Below are positions 27,201 through 40,300 of a stretch of DNA of 64,000 nt, piece by piece. The notes beneath the pieces are model-generated. The model ran no database searches and was not told the origin of the DNA. It saw only the letters and a list, made by a program, of their open reading frames with translations. The translations under genes were made by a program, and so were the position numbers. The DNA is from Eleginops maclovinus. Lineage: Eukaryota; Chordata; Actinopteri; Perciformes; Eleginopidae. Numbering within the stretch: position 1 is the stretch's first letter; each line of letters begins with the position of its first letter. The stretch spans positions 6,073,043 to 6,137,042 of the forward strand of contig NC_086362.1 in NCBI RefSeq assembly GCF_036324505.1, given 5' to 3'.

Positions 27201-30200
27201 GGACAAAGTCACAGTGAGTAGCCTGGCTCTGGAACGAGAAGGATTTGGCTCTCGGGTTTGGAAAACGCTCTGCTAGCTTTCCTGTGGTACAGCCCCCACG
27301 CCGCACAGTCTGGCATCTCGAGACACCACATGCTGAAGGAACGTAGATGACCCCGGCAAGGCATATTTATGATCATCTGAAGTGAGGCACCGCAAGAAAA
27401 CAAACTTTCACCCGTCTGAAATCAGTTGAAGGACACATTCATACAGATGTTAATTTCCCCCATTAACACCTCTCACTGTAAATCTGAACCTTTACAAGGT
27501 AATTTCTTCAGCTTGTTTAGGCATGTTCCGTCCAATACAAACTTTTTGGAGATGAAACCTGTTCACACCTCAGTCGGATAATCAGAAACTTTTGCAAAAG
27601 TCAAGGCTGATTCTAGCACCCCGCAAACAAACAACCACGAGTCCCCGCTGCTCCAAACAGCTGTTCAGAGTGGGAGAGAAGACGAACGACAAAGAGGGAA
27701 ATTAATGAGAAAAGCAGCTGAGTGAACAAAAGGAGTCTCCGCGCTTCACACAAGGGAGGCAAGCTCGGCAAACCACAGTTTACTTACGGTGCTGAAGTTC
27801 CAGTTCCTCTTGAAGGAAAGTCTCTTTTTGAGACTCATTGTTCCCTTAGTCTGCTACACCAGAAGCACACCGACAGATTATGTGTGTGTGAACGCATACC
27901 TGAACATTCCCCACCCAAAACTCTGCAAACCGTGTCTGAACAGGTCGGGAGAGAGAGAGAGAGAGAGGGGAAGAGAAGGAGGAGGGAGGGAGAGAAAGAG
28001 GAAGACATTTGACAATGTAGTGGACAGAAAGAGGAGAAGGAGGGGGCTGAGATGGAGGAAAGGACGATTTCCTTACGCAGCAGCTGTTGCCATGGCAATG
28101 CGCCTTACAATACATACAGCCACATTGGCATGAAGGAATCAGCTGAATCAAACCCCCCCCCTTCTTTTTGTATTCCCTTCACACACACACTGGCCATGTC
28201 AAAACCGCACTGCCCCCCCACCCTCTTTTGTTCCACTTGGGGCATTTTTCTCTTGACTTGAAAGAGAGGAGAAATAGCCAAATGGAAACCAGATGAAATT
28301 TCTTCAATCAAAATAAAAGTTTGGTAGCCCACGACTTGAACTCCGGGTTTCATTACCCTCTGCTTCTCACTCCCCCGACTTCAAATCAAGTCCATTTGTG
28401 TTTTCAGCAAAGCAATTTAGCTCAGGCAGAAATGATTCTGGCATCAGTGTCCGCTGCAGCGCTGTGCCTCCACATTTCCTGCAAATCTCTACAATCAGAC
28501 TGTTTTTGGACCTTGGTGGTTCATTCTGAGGTTTTTCCCCGTGGCACAGGAGCTAGCATTCTTTGGACTTCGTTCTGCCGTAAATAATGAATGCCACGCA
28601 GTGTTTATTAACAGTTGGTTTCATGGTACATTTATCCGGTTTAATTGGATTTTCACATGGTCTATCACTTTGTAGATTGCGTGTTAATCTGATATGTATG
28701 GGCTGTGTTGATGACTCGAAGGTTGCAATCAACTGCGATTGATTGAGGGTTGTGTTTTTGGGTGAATTAAAACTTTAGATTTTGGAGTGGTGAAGCGGGC
28801 CTTGTCCATTGGCAGTTCATGGGGGTGCTGCTTTGGCTGCCATAATGGACCTTCCCAAATAGGGTTTGGTATTCTTTTTTTTTGCCACACGCTTTTCAAT
28901 AATTGCAATTACTGAATTTGTTGTGTGGGGATTTTATCGTCATTTAACTTCAGCATTAACAACAACTCAACCCTCAGGAGGGAGTTGTTTTCATTTATTT
29001 GAACGCACTAAATGGAGCGACAGAAAGGGACTCTATTAGGTTGAAGCAGTATATCTAATAGCACTTTATGTATCAAAATGCATAAATAATGACACGTGTG
29101 TATGGAAAGCTATCCCTCAATAAAAAAAGAGTAAAGATTCAGCCTGTGAGTTTGATTTGATGTCTCATATAGTCGGAAAAATAAGGAAATAACCTTCACA
29201 AATGTACTGTTATTCAGTTGTAATTGAATCACAGAAGGAGCTTGGCCTTAAATGATCCGATGACCACTTAGTTTGAGGCATACTGAGACCTAAAGACAGA
29301 GAAAGGTGCTGTGCATGTATACTACTTCAAATTGGATCTTTCTAGAAAAAAAGCTTTCATTTAGCTTTTGCAGGGTTAGGGTTAGGGTTAGAGATATAGA
29401 CGCCACTCACAGCTGGAACATTTTAAACTGTTTGCGAACAGCGTTGAAAGAGCTAACCTTAATAAAGGTCATATTGCTGAAGGAACATCTTGTTTTCTCT
29501 TTCCAAATCTGAATTGGCAGTAACCCTCCAAAGCAATTGAAATCCATCAGCGCATTGGTGAAATAATTTCCTGTTCATACCAAATGGTTCATTAATTTGA
29601 AACACTGTACAATTCAGATGATTGCGTAATGTATACCTCACGCTAGAATTGCTGCACAGAAAAGCCTGATGGTATGCTTCATCGTGCAGATAAGGTGATC
29701 CAGTAACTGCTACTATTTTTGGTGCTAAGATGAATCATCCATAATTGTGGTCACCAACTGACAGGACACCAAATAGCCCTTTGACCTCCCCGAGTTTACT
29801 GCAGAAAGGTGAGCGTATCCAAAAAGCACCAAGCAAAGCATGTTGGAACTCTTCAAACTAAAACGCCTCCAGGCTGAAGCTTTCTTCTATTTTTTTCTTC
29901 AGCGTTGCTAACCGAAGAGGCAGCTGCCACAGAGTCAATAGGTTTACGTGAGTCTCCACTTGATTTAATCCAATTTGGCAAACTTTCCTTGTCCGTTCAC
30001 AGCGACAATGAACGCTTCTTGTCACAAGACATAACTGATAAGTTCTTCACTTCAGCTAAGAGAGGGGAAAACCTCGGCCTGCTATCTGTGGCAGACGCCA
30101 AACTATTCCCTGACAATAACATAAAGAAAGAGCCCTGCGTGGAGGCGACTTCCTTTTGAGAGAGAACCGGGCGAGGGTGCGGTGACTGATAAGATGGAAG

Positions 30201-31358
30201 AGACATTTCTTTCCCAACCAAGCAAGGAGTGTGGGAGAGACTTATTTGGGGAATTACGAAACTCCTTTGACAATTACTAAGTGGAGATGGTGTAGACAGA
30301 TAATCAGGTTTGAATTTGAAGCGGATAGGGAGAATTCAGGGTTTCAAGCGTGGGAAATCTGGTTAACTCTATCACATTAGCACGGATTAGACAAGGTCAG
30401 CATGCTTATGTGATGCTAGGGGGCAGGAAAGGTAAACAACACACAATTACTGGTCCTTAGATTTCATATGTGCAGTATGTCTATAGATCAGAGCTGGGGA
30501 AATATCGAGGTCCTTCAGAAAACACAACTTATCGTTATAGAATATTTTAAAATGCAACTGACTTCATCGAGTTTCCTGAATTTGTGATGATGCCAATTCA
30601 ACTTTATTAAGGATTCAATTTAGTTTCTCGTGTTCTGGGTAATACAATTATTTTATTTGGATTTTTAAGCAAAGAAAAACATGACAATAAAAGGCATGTG
30701 TTCTGGGTATTAGGGGTGATAAGTATAATGTTATTATAGCATAAGAAAAACACATACAAATATTCATTCTAATAGCTAAAGCCAAGTTCAGCTTTAAAAG
30801 CGTAATCCAACCAACCAATGCTATGGCCAAGGGATTTATGTGTTCTAGTTTTACGCAAACCTGTATGTGTTTTTTGACACAACTAGTATTAACCACTGAT
30901 TATTCAACTGTTGAATCCAAGCTTAGAGTCACATTTTAACCTTTAAAATGTTCCAGATTTGAGATCAAATCATGTTTGATCTAAACACTAATACAATAAA
31001 GGGGGGGTTTCCTTTCAAACAATTAAACTACAATCTCTAATCACACAATAAATTCCTCAATGGATAAATGTCTGTTCCTTGACCCTGAAACTGAGCCATG
31101 GGAGTCCAGGCTTTATCCGGGGGGTCTTTTAAGTGTCCACTCAGCTAACCAATGCTTTGTTCTCCATGTATTTAAAGACCTGAGTGATTTGCATTCAAAC
31201 AGAGTCCACCGGCACAATGCGTTTCATCTCGTAATCCCCTTTATCGGCTGTGATCTACTGCCTGCTCCACAACTCTAACCCGCTAGCCACAGCAGATGGG
31301 AACAGCTCTGCTCCATTCGGGATTAAAGTGGCATTACTATGATTTGTGCAGTGCTACT

Positions 31359-31433
<75 letters not shown>

Positions 31434-34400
31434 GCCACTTGTTGCTGATAAAAAGCTGACAGGGAGAGCTAACATTCCTATGGATGGAGTTGTTTACCTT
31501 CTTCCTCTACCCCTCGCAGGGTCAGGAACGCATCGGACGCTTTAACAAATACCAGAATGAGTCTTTTCCAACATTTGGACGACAATGTACATTTTGCACA
31601 TGCCTGCCTTTGTTGTGTTGAAGTAACAATGCTAGGTTGGAGGAAAACGCTATGTATAAAATGTGTAACAAACATAAAGATTCACAAGGCAAGGCTAAAC
31701 AAAAATAGAATAACTTCAGAGAGGGAAACTTCCAGCCACCACAAACCCTCCCATCTTAATTTATTATCATGGCGAAAGGGCCCCGCTCAGCCTGGAGGGG
31801 TTGAGGTGGGTAAACCACACAAGATACCACCACACCCTATTACTGCTCTCTTTCTTTTCCATAAAAAACACCAGAAATGGACTTTCCAACCTGAAACCAG
31901 ACACTTGTAATTACCCCAGTGATTTCTTTTTTCGCAAAACATCTTGCTCTGACTACAGTGTTTTCAAAAGTCCTGGGTGCCTGGGTACTTTTGCTGTGCG
32001 ATGATAGGATATGATTGCCTATTGGAAACACACAAGGCTTTATGTTGCCAATAACAAGAAACTGGCATAATTGTTTACTTGATTTGTAAGTCCTACTGAC
32101 CTCACATCCTTTTGGTCATGCAGAGAACCTGAGCTGCCTGAGGGGGACTGGGAAAGAAAAGAAGGGAATTTTGGCTTGTATTCATCCCTCTATGCTAAGG
32201 GCTATAGGATGGTGTTTTGTCTGCATGGGTATTTGACTTCGGGAGAAATCATGGTAATGGCCAAAAATGCATAAAAGGTGTAACTTGGGACCTGTCTGAT
32301 TCCTCTTCACACAACGTCTATCTGCAATATGTTGCCTTCTGCTGCTTGATTTGTATTTCAGGGCAACCTTTTATTCCACAGCCTAAATAAATACCCAGCT
32401 GAAGGTCATCATATGAACAATGTGTAGCATTTTACTCAACCTAAAGACGTGAGGTCATGCAATACCCAAGCTATGTAAACACACATATCATATTTTCAGT
32501 TGACCACAGGATGAAGAGGTTATGGAAAAAAGTTCACGAGGGAAAGTTTGTGTTTGGACTGCCAAAGGGGAAGAGCGGCCAAACCAAATCCTTCACAAAA
32601 TCACAGGGAGAGTAACTTGGCCGCCCCGACAATTCATGTTTATGACTTCCATGGTGCGAAGTAGACGAGGATTTGGCTCGGTTCTCTAGCGTCTTGCGCC
32701 AATACAAGGTCAGGACGATACCAGCTTCATTCACTTTCCCTGCAATCCTCTCCAAGACTAGACAAGCCATCTTGCCCAAGACATGAAGCAGAGGCGCCCT
32801 GGTGTGGTCTAAGCTACAGGTGGGAAGTATAATCCCAGACATGTCTAAACTGTTACCAGGGAGGTGATACAAGACTTTGGCACTTCTAACACCGTCCCGC
32901 GTTGAGTAACCTCCACACCCTTGGCAGTGAACTCCCTTTCAGTTAAGCAGAGAAATGTAATAATAGTACGATTGAGGAAGTAAACAGTCTGTTGGGGATG
33001 AATCACCTCTAGAAGTTGTGAAGACATACTTCTTCAGACACTCTTTCCTAAAGTCAATAAACACGGGGATAATGAAAAGCTGTGTGGTTAACTTGAAAAA
33101 AAAAACTTCGGAATCCTGAGAGTCGATAGATGATGTCATGGCGTTGGTATGGCAACAGCCAAGAGTGGAGCTGCAGTCCAGAGATGGCGAGGTAGCGGGT
33201 GTTTTCCGTGGTCGCCGTTTGGTCGAACAGCAAACTCAGCAACCGCAGCCGCATCTGGTCGTCCATTTATTGGCTGTAGCTTATTCATACTCGGAGCAGC
33301 TGGGCAGTTTAATAACTTCTACTCAAGTTTTGTTGTGTTAAAATACAGTTTTTCCACTCGGTGAGTTTGCAGGGATAAGTCTGTGTAATTGCATTAAAAC
33401 CTCATGGGGGGAGTAAAAAGAAAAGGAACCATAGTGGAGACATTTAGAAAAGGTCAGGTCTTTACATCCCACAATGCTAGCCTGAGGACACGTTTTGTGA
33501 GCGCAACTGTCCACCCACACTCCAGCGCTGGCCATGTGATGTCAGCCAGATAAAAGCGCGTCGTGTTCTCCTGCCTCTACAGCTAATCCCCAGGAACACA
33601 GTATTCCTGCTCAAACACATCAAAAAAAAGCAGGAAGAATTTATGTAATACGTCTAATTTTAGCAGCTGTTAGAATATTAATTAAAATCATGACCCGACT
33701 GGCAAGTGGATGTAGTTTGTTGCTTGGATATGGCTGTTTCTTTACTGTATGAGCAACATGCAGTAGTTGAGATAATAGAGCTGGTGAATCAGAGCGGGTA
33801 CATGCCTGCACAAAGCCAACAAGGGCAAGGCAAAACCACAGGCAACCATTTCAACTTCAAACTAAACTGCTGCTATTCCATGATCATCACCGAGGGAATG
33901 TTCGCTGATCATGTAATTCTATCTCTGTTTCCCTCACACTGCATCTGATTTCTCCCAACAAGGGTCACTTCTCAGGGCAATCACAGCTAAGGCAATCAGA
34001 AGGCCCACAGGCGAGCCTTGATGTGCAGTTTATAAGAATAATTTTGGGTTGCCTCACAAAACCCTTTTGGTCCCAACATCTCATTTAAAGTCAGCGTGCG
34101 TCCTGATATAGATGCTGGACCACATTTGGCTGTATAGAGCAGCGCAGTGTGTGTCATGCAGCACATGAGAGTTCAGCTGGCACTGGTCAAAACATTCCTC
34201 TGACAGACCACACAAGCTAACCACTGTACGCCGCTCAAAGGCTACAACAGGAGCTACAAAGAGCCCAAAGACGGACTTTAGTAACGGTGGACAGGGGGGG
34301 GGGGGGAGATGAGGATGGCACGGCCAGAACAGGAGAGAAGTGAAGACAGACATAATAATCCGGGGATTTCACGACGAGACTTACAGAGTTGAGAGTCAAA

Positions 34401-34629
34401 GTTTGATCCATGTATGGCGCGTGTGTTTGGCTTGTCCTCAGCGCAGCTCCACACGCCTGCTGTGTGTAAACCAATCCATCCGCTGGAGCTCCGCGGCGCG
34501 TGTGTGAGTCGGTGTATGCAGTGTGGAGACAGAGCTCAATGGGGGAGGACAGAGCGTGCAGGAGAGCCGAATATCCTGACAGCTACTGGGAGTTCAAAAG
34601 CTCCCTCTCTCTTCCTCTGCTGCCGGTTC

Positions 34630-34682
<53 letters not shown>

Positions 34683-37290
34683 CCTCTCCGTTTGCTGTAA
34701 ATTCCTCCTCTTTCCCTGTGTCTTCGCGGCTTCTCTTGGTTTTCTGCTACGCCCACAAGATAGATCTATCACCCGTAGGCGTGCAAAACAGAGATAATAT
34801 CTCCACACCTCAGAGGAGAGAGGAAAAAGGTGTCCAAATATTTCCAAGCAGGCGCCCAGAGTAATAAAACAACATGCTTAAACCAACTTGGATGTTTTCA
34901 CAAGCAAAAAACAGCAGCTTGCTAATTGTGTCACCTCTGCAAAAGGTGAACTCTGTCAGGGCGCAAAGCATCTGTTTATGTCATTAGTAAGAAATAGGCT
35001 CTTAGTGGTGCTTGGGGCATTTGCACGCACCAAAATAAGACAAGGAGGTACGAGGCAGAACATTGTTATACATGTCCAAACATAAGGGAATCTGTCAACC
35101 TCAAAACATCCTTCATAACATATGCAGGGAAAGCAAATCAGCACCAGCTCAGGATCGCAGTTTCCCCCCTCTACTGAAGCACAGAAACCAACGGAAACGC
35201 ATCAAGGAGCACAAGATGACATATGCTGGGCTGACTCGGTGCGCATCTGAGCCTTTGTAAGAAAAATATAACAAGCATTCGCTCGTTCCTGCTCCAGCCG
35301 CTGTGACGCACGCCGCAGACCGTGGAAAAAGCAACACGGCTGCATGTGTCTCAAAATTGTTCTGCGCTCGTCCACAACATGCAGCGAGGCCACATGCGGA
35401 GGTTATCCACCGGGGGTCTGCCCTGAGCGCTGATGGCAAACTCCAAAATAGTCTCACAGCGTCCTTGTGAGTCCAGATGCAAGCAGCTTATCACATGTTA
35501 TTCCTAACCAGTCTTCATACCAATATCTATGTGAGAGTGCTGCAGAAAAACCCAAAACGTCTACTCTTCCAGTTCACATCACTGAATAAGTGGAAGCAAG
35601 GAGTCACTGAATGACTAACTGAAGGTTTATTGTTCATTATCTCTGTTGTCTTTGAACTAGAGCCATCAAAAACAGGGTTCAATATCAGGCTTCTCTTTCT
35701 TGCCTGTGCACAGAAGTTGTTTTAAGAACATATTGGGTGATGCCATTGGATAGTTTAGTTTGCTGTGGCTTTTGGAGGTGCACCATCAAAGCTCTGACCA
35801 TGAACCCGGGGTGGAGCTCTGCTCTTGAAACAAGAGCCCAAGGGCAAGTGCTAGGTGAGGATCCAATTGCAACCATTAAACATTCCCAATGGTGTTATAA
35901 CCAGTATAGACCCAGTACAACCACTTAAACAGCACAGGGTAAATCAATGGTCTCCAATAGATGTAGTCTAAAAATATGAGCACCATGGAAACTGATTTTT
36001 AAGATTTTAAGGCAAGAACAATTCCTCTTTTTGATTTCCATCATCAAAATTGAAAGCTTGTTTTGATTGATTTTCAATTTAGGATAGAGATTGTGACACT
36101 AACAGTTACATAATGTCCACGAGGACTGGAAACAACAGGAAAATATCTCCATCGGGACACAGGTTGTAATTACTTTACAAATCAGACTGAAGGGATCGTT
36201 ATCCAAACAGTTTGTGTTATGTCGGGCGGGGATATTGAACCTCTCTCTTTACTCTTTCACCAGCGGCAGTTGATATGGCTCAGTTTAAACAAACAGTAGA
36301 CACCTTTGTTTGCACAGCAGTACATATGTTTGAATAGAAATGGATGTCCTACTTGTGTTTTAAAAACGTGTTTCCTCAACTCCAGACAATTCAACATTTT
36401 TCAGTTTTCTCTTATCAAATGGAGTTTTGTAACCAAAATAGACTTCCACCAATAAGCAATAAACCAGCCTGCTAAAATACAGATTTACAAAACAAATTGT
36501 TTATACGGTTAAATCCTTTTAAATGCAAGTCGTCACAATGTATGCCTAAATTCCCCTGATAAGAATAATAATTCTAGCAGCATCCCAATCCAAGTCCAGA
36601 TCAATCCAACACAAAGTGTCATTAAATAGACAACATCATTCGACTTTTACCAAGCATTAATGCCAAAACAAGCTGACTTCAGATGTTTAAAGTCAGTCTA
36701 TTAGCCATGTTTTCAGTCGCCAACATGTCCAAGCATGATAATGTACAGAAAAGCTGCATTTAAGAGGCCAGTGTCTGACACATGTGAGACCAGCCTGGGC
36801 CTGTCATCGCAGCTTCTGAAGTCCAGCTATCACATGTGCACAAACATGATGTAACAAAGCAAATTAGAGAGGTGTGAAAGCATCCCACCTTCTGTCCAGC
36901 CAATTTGAGTTTGCTAAAGTGTTCTAAATATTAAGTGTGAGGAAGAAAAACAGTTTGTGGTAAACAGCTGCATCAGTTGTTAGGGAAGATTGTGTGAGCG
37001 GTAATTACACTCTCGATAGATGCATATTTGCAAGTGCTGGGAAGACATAACCATAGCAACTAAATATAATGAGACGGAAAAAGATCGTAAAGGGAACTGT
37101 GTACATTAACCGACTCGGAGCACATCAACAAAACAAAAATACATACCATGATTTACAACTTGTTTAAAAAGACACAAACAAAGTAGCCCGCACGATGTCA
37201 ACGTACAGAGCCTGAAATGAGGCATAAAAAGTTTTATAGCCGCCTGTATTCCTGGGGCAGGCCTGCACACAAGCTGGAGCGTTTCAGCAA

Positions 37291-37323
<33 letters not shown>

Positions 37324-40300
37324 GAACCTGAGCACAATGGTCTGCGGGCGTGTCTGTGACTAATGCGTGGGTATACAGATACAGTACAGTTTGTTTTCTG
37401 TGTCTGTTTCGGAGCAATTATGAGCTAGGGGACGGGCTTTTTTGTGAATCTGAATCAGTGTGCATGAGTAATGCATGCAGGGACAGACCAGAGTTCCGCG
37501 GCGTTATTATTATGAGCACGATATTCAGGCGAGCAGCAGCGCTCATTAGCGGGGACCAAACAAACAGGACCACGCCCCTAGCCCACACAAAGACCACTTT
37601 GTGAGTCCCCCCCACCTTTCATGCCACAAGTGCAGCAGCAAAACGCAGAGTTCAAGGCAACAGAAACGAAAGGTAAAAAAAAAGAGCTGAAAATGATGCA
37701 GAATGAGGGTGGGGGGGTGGTCACTCAACTGAATGTCCACATTACTGTAGCAGACCACTGATTTCAATGGTTTTCCATTAAGCAATAACTTTTGATGAAG
37801 TGGCAACACACATTTTTAATTTATCATTAAGAAGTACATATGACATCTTCAGCGTTTCGATTGGTTCACGTTTAAGTCTCGCTTTCACTACACGCTTCTG
37901 TCATCAACCAAGTACTATCTCCTGGGAAAATGAAGGCTCTAGTTATGGCACAACGGAGGTGCATGACGGTATATACCATGGGATGGAAGAAAAGGGTCTA
38001 CCAGTAGAGTTTCCACTGCGATACATCGATCTCGTCCATCTAGCTGTTGCTCAAAGGTCCGGGGTTATATTAAGTTGTGGAGGATGGGAGTGAAGGTGTT
38101 AATACACAGCAGGAAGAGGAATCCTAACCAACCCAAGATAAGGAAGATTACCGGGCATTTGCACAGTTGTTTATTGTACCGTGTTTTGTCAGCTGTTTGA
38201 AGTGATGATGAGCAAATCCTGCAGTATTCAAACCTTAAGGGAAACAAATACAAAAAATACTTAGTGCCTACCTCAAGGTCATCCAGGGAGCGTGCCAGGC
38301 TGAGACGCTTGACAGAGCGGCGTTTAGAGACACGGGTAACCCCCATACCCCAGAACTTAGAGACCTATGAGAATAAAGGAGAAACAAGAGTTAGACACAA
38401 AGAATTAGAGTATATTATACACCATCATTCTTAGTGTTTTATTGGGTTTGCTTGCATACCCCAATGTCAGCTGATCTCTACAATAATAATAAGTAGCGAA
38501 ATTGAATTCAATTGAATTACATTAAATTATATTTTTAGTACTGGTCTAGAAACTCTTCAATACGGCATCTCGCGAAAGGATAGCAAAAAGAAAACATGGA
38601 ATCATTTAAAAAATATTGTGCATAATATAATATCCTTCAGTTAAAAAGTGTACTGTATCATATGTTTAGTTAAATGTCTCAAAAAGTCTAATTTTGACTA
38701 AAATAAGGAATTATATTTCAAGACATATTAAGTGTTTTTGTGCTTTTATGACTGTAGTCTGAATATTGAAAGATGATAGAACAACTGAAGTGCCGGAAAG
38801 TGTAACTATAACTAAACACTTAGAAGTGAGTTGGTATTAAAGACGAAAAAGAAGAAGAAGAAGAAGAAGAAGAAGAAGAAGATGAAGAAGAAGAAGAAGA
38901 AGAAGAAGAAGAAGAAGAAGAAGAAGAAGACGAAGAAGAAGAAGAAGAAGAAGAAGAAGAAGAAGAAGAAGAAGAAGAAGAAGAAGAAGAAGAAGAAGAA
39001 GAAGAAGATGAAGAAGAAGAAGAAGAAGAAGAAGGTGGAATTCTTTGGTTTTTTTTACTTTTCCTCGCTCAAAATCTGCTTTTAAATGCAATGAGGGTCA
39101 TGTTATAGATTTCCCTCAGACAACAAGCAGATTACATTAAGTTAATGTGAACATCTACATCCCTGTACAGAGACACAAGAACTTATTCCGCAGTCAGACA
39201 CCACCTTAAGTTCAGACCGAACAGAATCCCCATGTTATTCCGACTCTCACCAGCCCCTGCTATTCCTATGATTGGAGAGGCCGTGTCTAATGTTTGAAAG
39301 GGAGTTTAAGAATTGCAGATAATTACTGCTGCATGACATGGGCTCTACCCTGTAATTTCCCTGGCTTCCTGAGCGAGATTGTCTCCTCTCTGATCTAATG
39401 CAGGCTAGGGGACAGGGAGGCAATCTGCTCCTGATTTATAAACACAGCCAAATACTCCGCTTCAAGGGGAGGTAAAACAACATCAAAAAAGGGTGTTTAA
39501 AACAGTAACGATTTCTTTAGCTGACCATGACATTAATTGCCCAGATTTCTTTATTTTTATCCCAGCTACCTATATTTACAACACATGTCTGAATTAGGGG
39601 AGCATTATTGATTCAACTGTAATTAAGTTTACAATATGGACTAGTGCAATCCAGTATCCCAAATCCCAGTAGGTGCAATAATTGGTCAGAAATGTAAAAA
39701 ATATTTCCGGCCTACAAACAGCACTCTACAGACTAACTCTACAGATGAATTCAGATCAAAAATAATAACAATAATCACACCATGATCATTTTACATTAAA
39801 ACAAATTATATTTAAAAATGATCATTCCCTCTAACTGCAATATTATGCAATACAATCCCAATTAGAGTTATTTTTGATAAATTATGCAGCCCTATTTGCA
39901 TATATTCTAATTAAAAACATTCACCCCAATGGCAGAAATAAACACATTTAGAGAAGCATGCATACTAATCTTGATTTACTGAGGGAGCCACATCTCCTGT
40001 TCTACATGGATACACAGGGCCATCTTGTGGGCAGAAAACAAGATCCCTCTCTCGGAACACATTTGACAACGACATTATTGACTAAAAACAGGTGCTTTCG
40101 GCGTTCATGTCACACTCAGCAACAATTGACCGTTGGAAAAAGAGGGATTGTATTTCGTTTGAGGTGTCACTCGAGTCAGGCGCGCTTACACCCCCTCAGT
40201 GTCTGGAAACTCAACTCCGTGTGACCATTTAATACTTCCTGTGTTGAACATGAATGAAGTACAATAACAGATGTCCTACAATGGAACTATTTCATGTCAC

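Larger units (their letters stand above)
24297..38271 (-). other. large rgs12 intron with internal promoters
   Basis: The 14-kb intron separates the scaffold (PDZ/PTB) half from the RGS half. It holds two candidate alternative first exons (34.4 and 27.8 kb), CpG-richer patches at 33.14-33.37, 34.42-34.60 and 35.15-35.47 kb, microsatellites, and a short TTAGGG-type repeat at 29370-29390. No other gene could be supported. Confidence 0.6.

Noticed and set aside
28086..28099. GTTGCCATGGCAAT, X-box-like, upstream of rgs12 exon A
   Set aside because: One mismatch to the consensus; about three such sites are expected by chance in 64 kb.
29905..30159. 84-codon plus-strand frame [14 protein letters not shown]
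   Set aside because: No homology recognised and no promoter or splice support.
37047..37060. ATAACCATAGCAAC, X-box-like
   Set aside because: One mismatch and no promoter context.
38831..39091. Poly-Lys (plus) and poly-Leu (minus) open frames
   Set aside because: They are translations of the GAA/TTC microsatellite.
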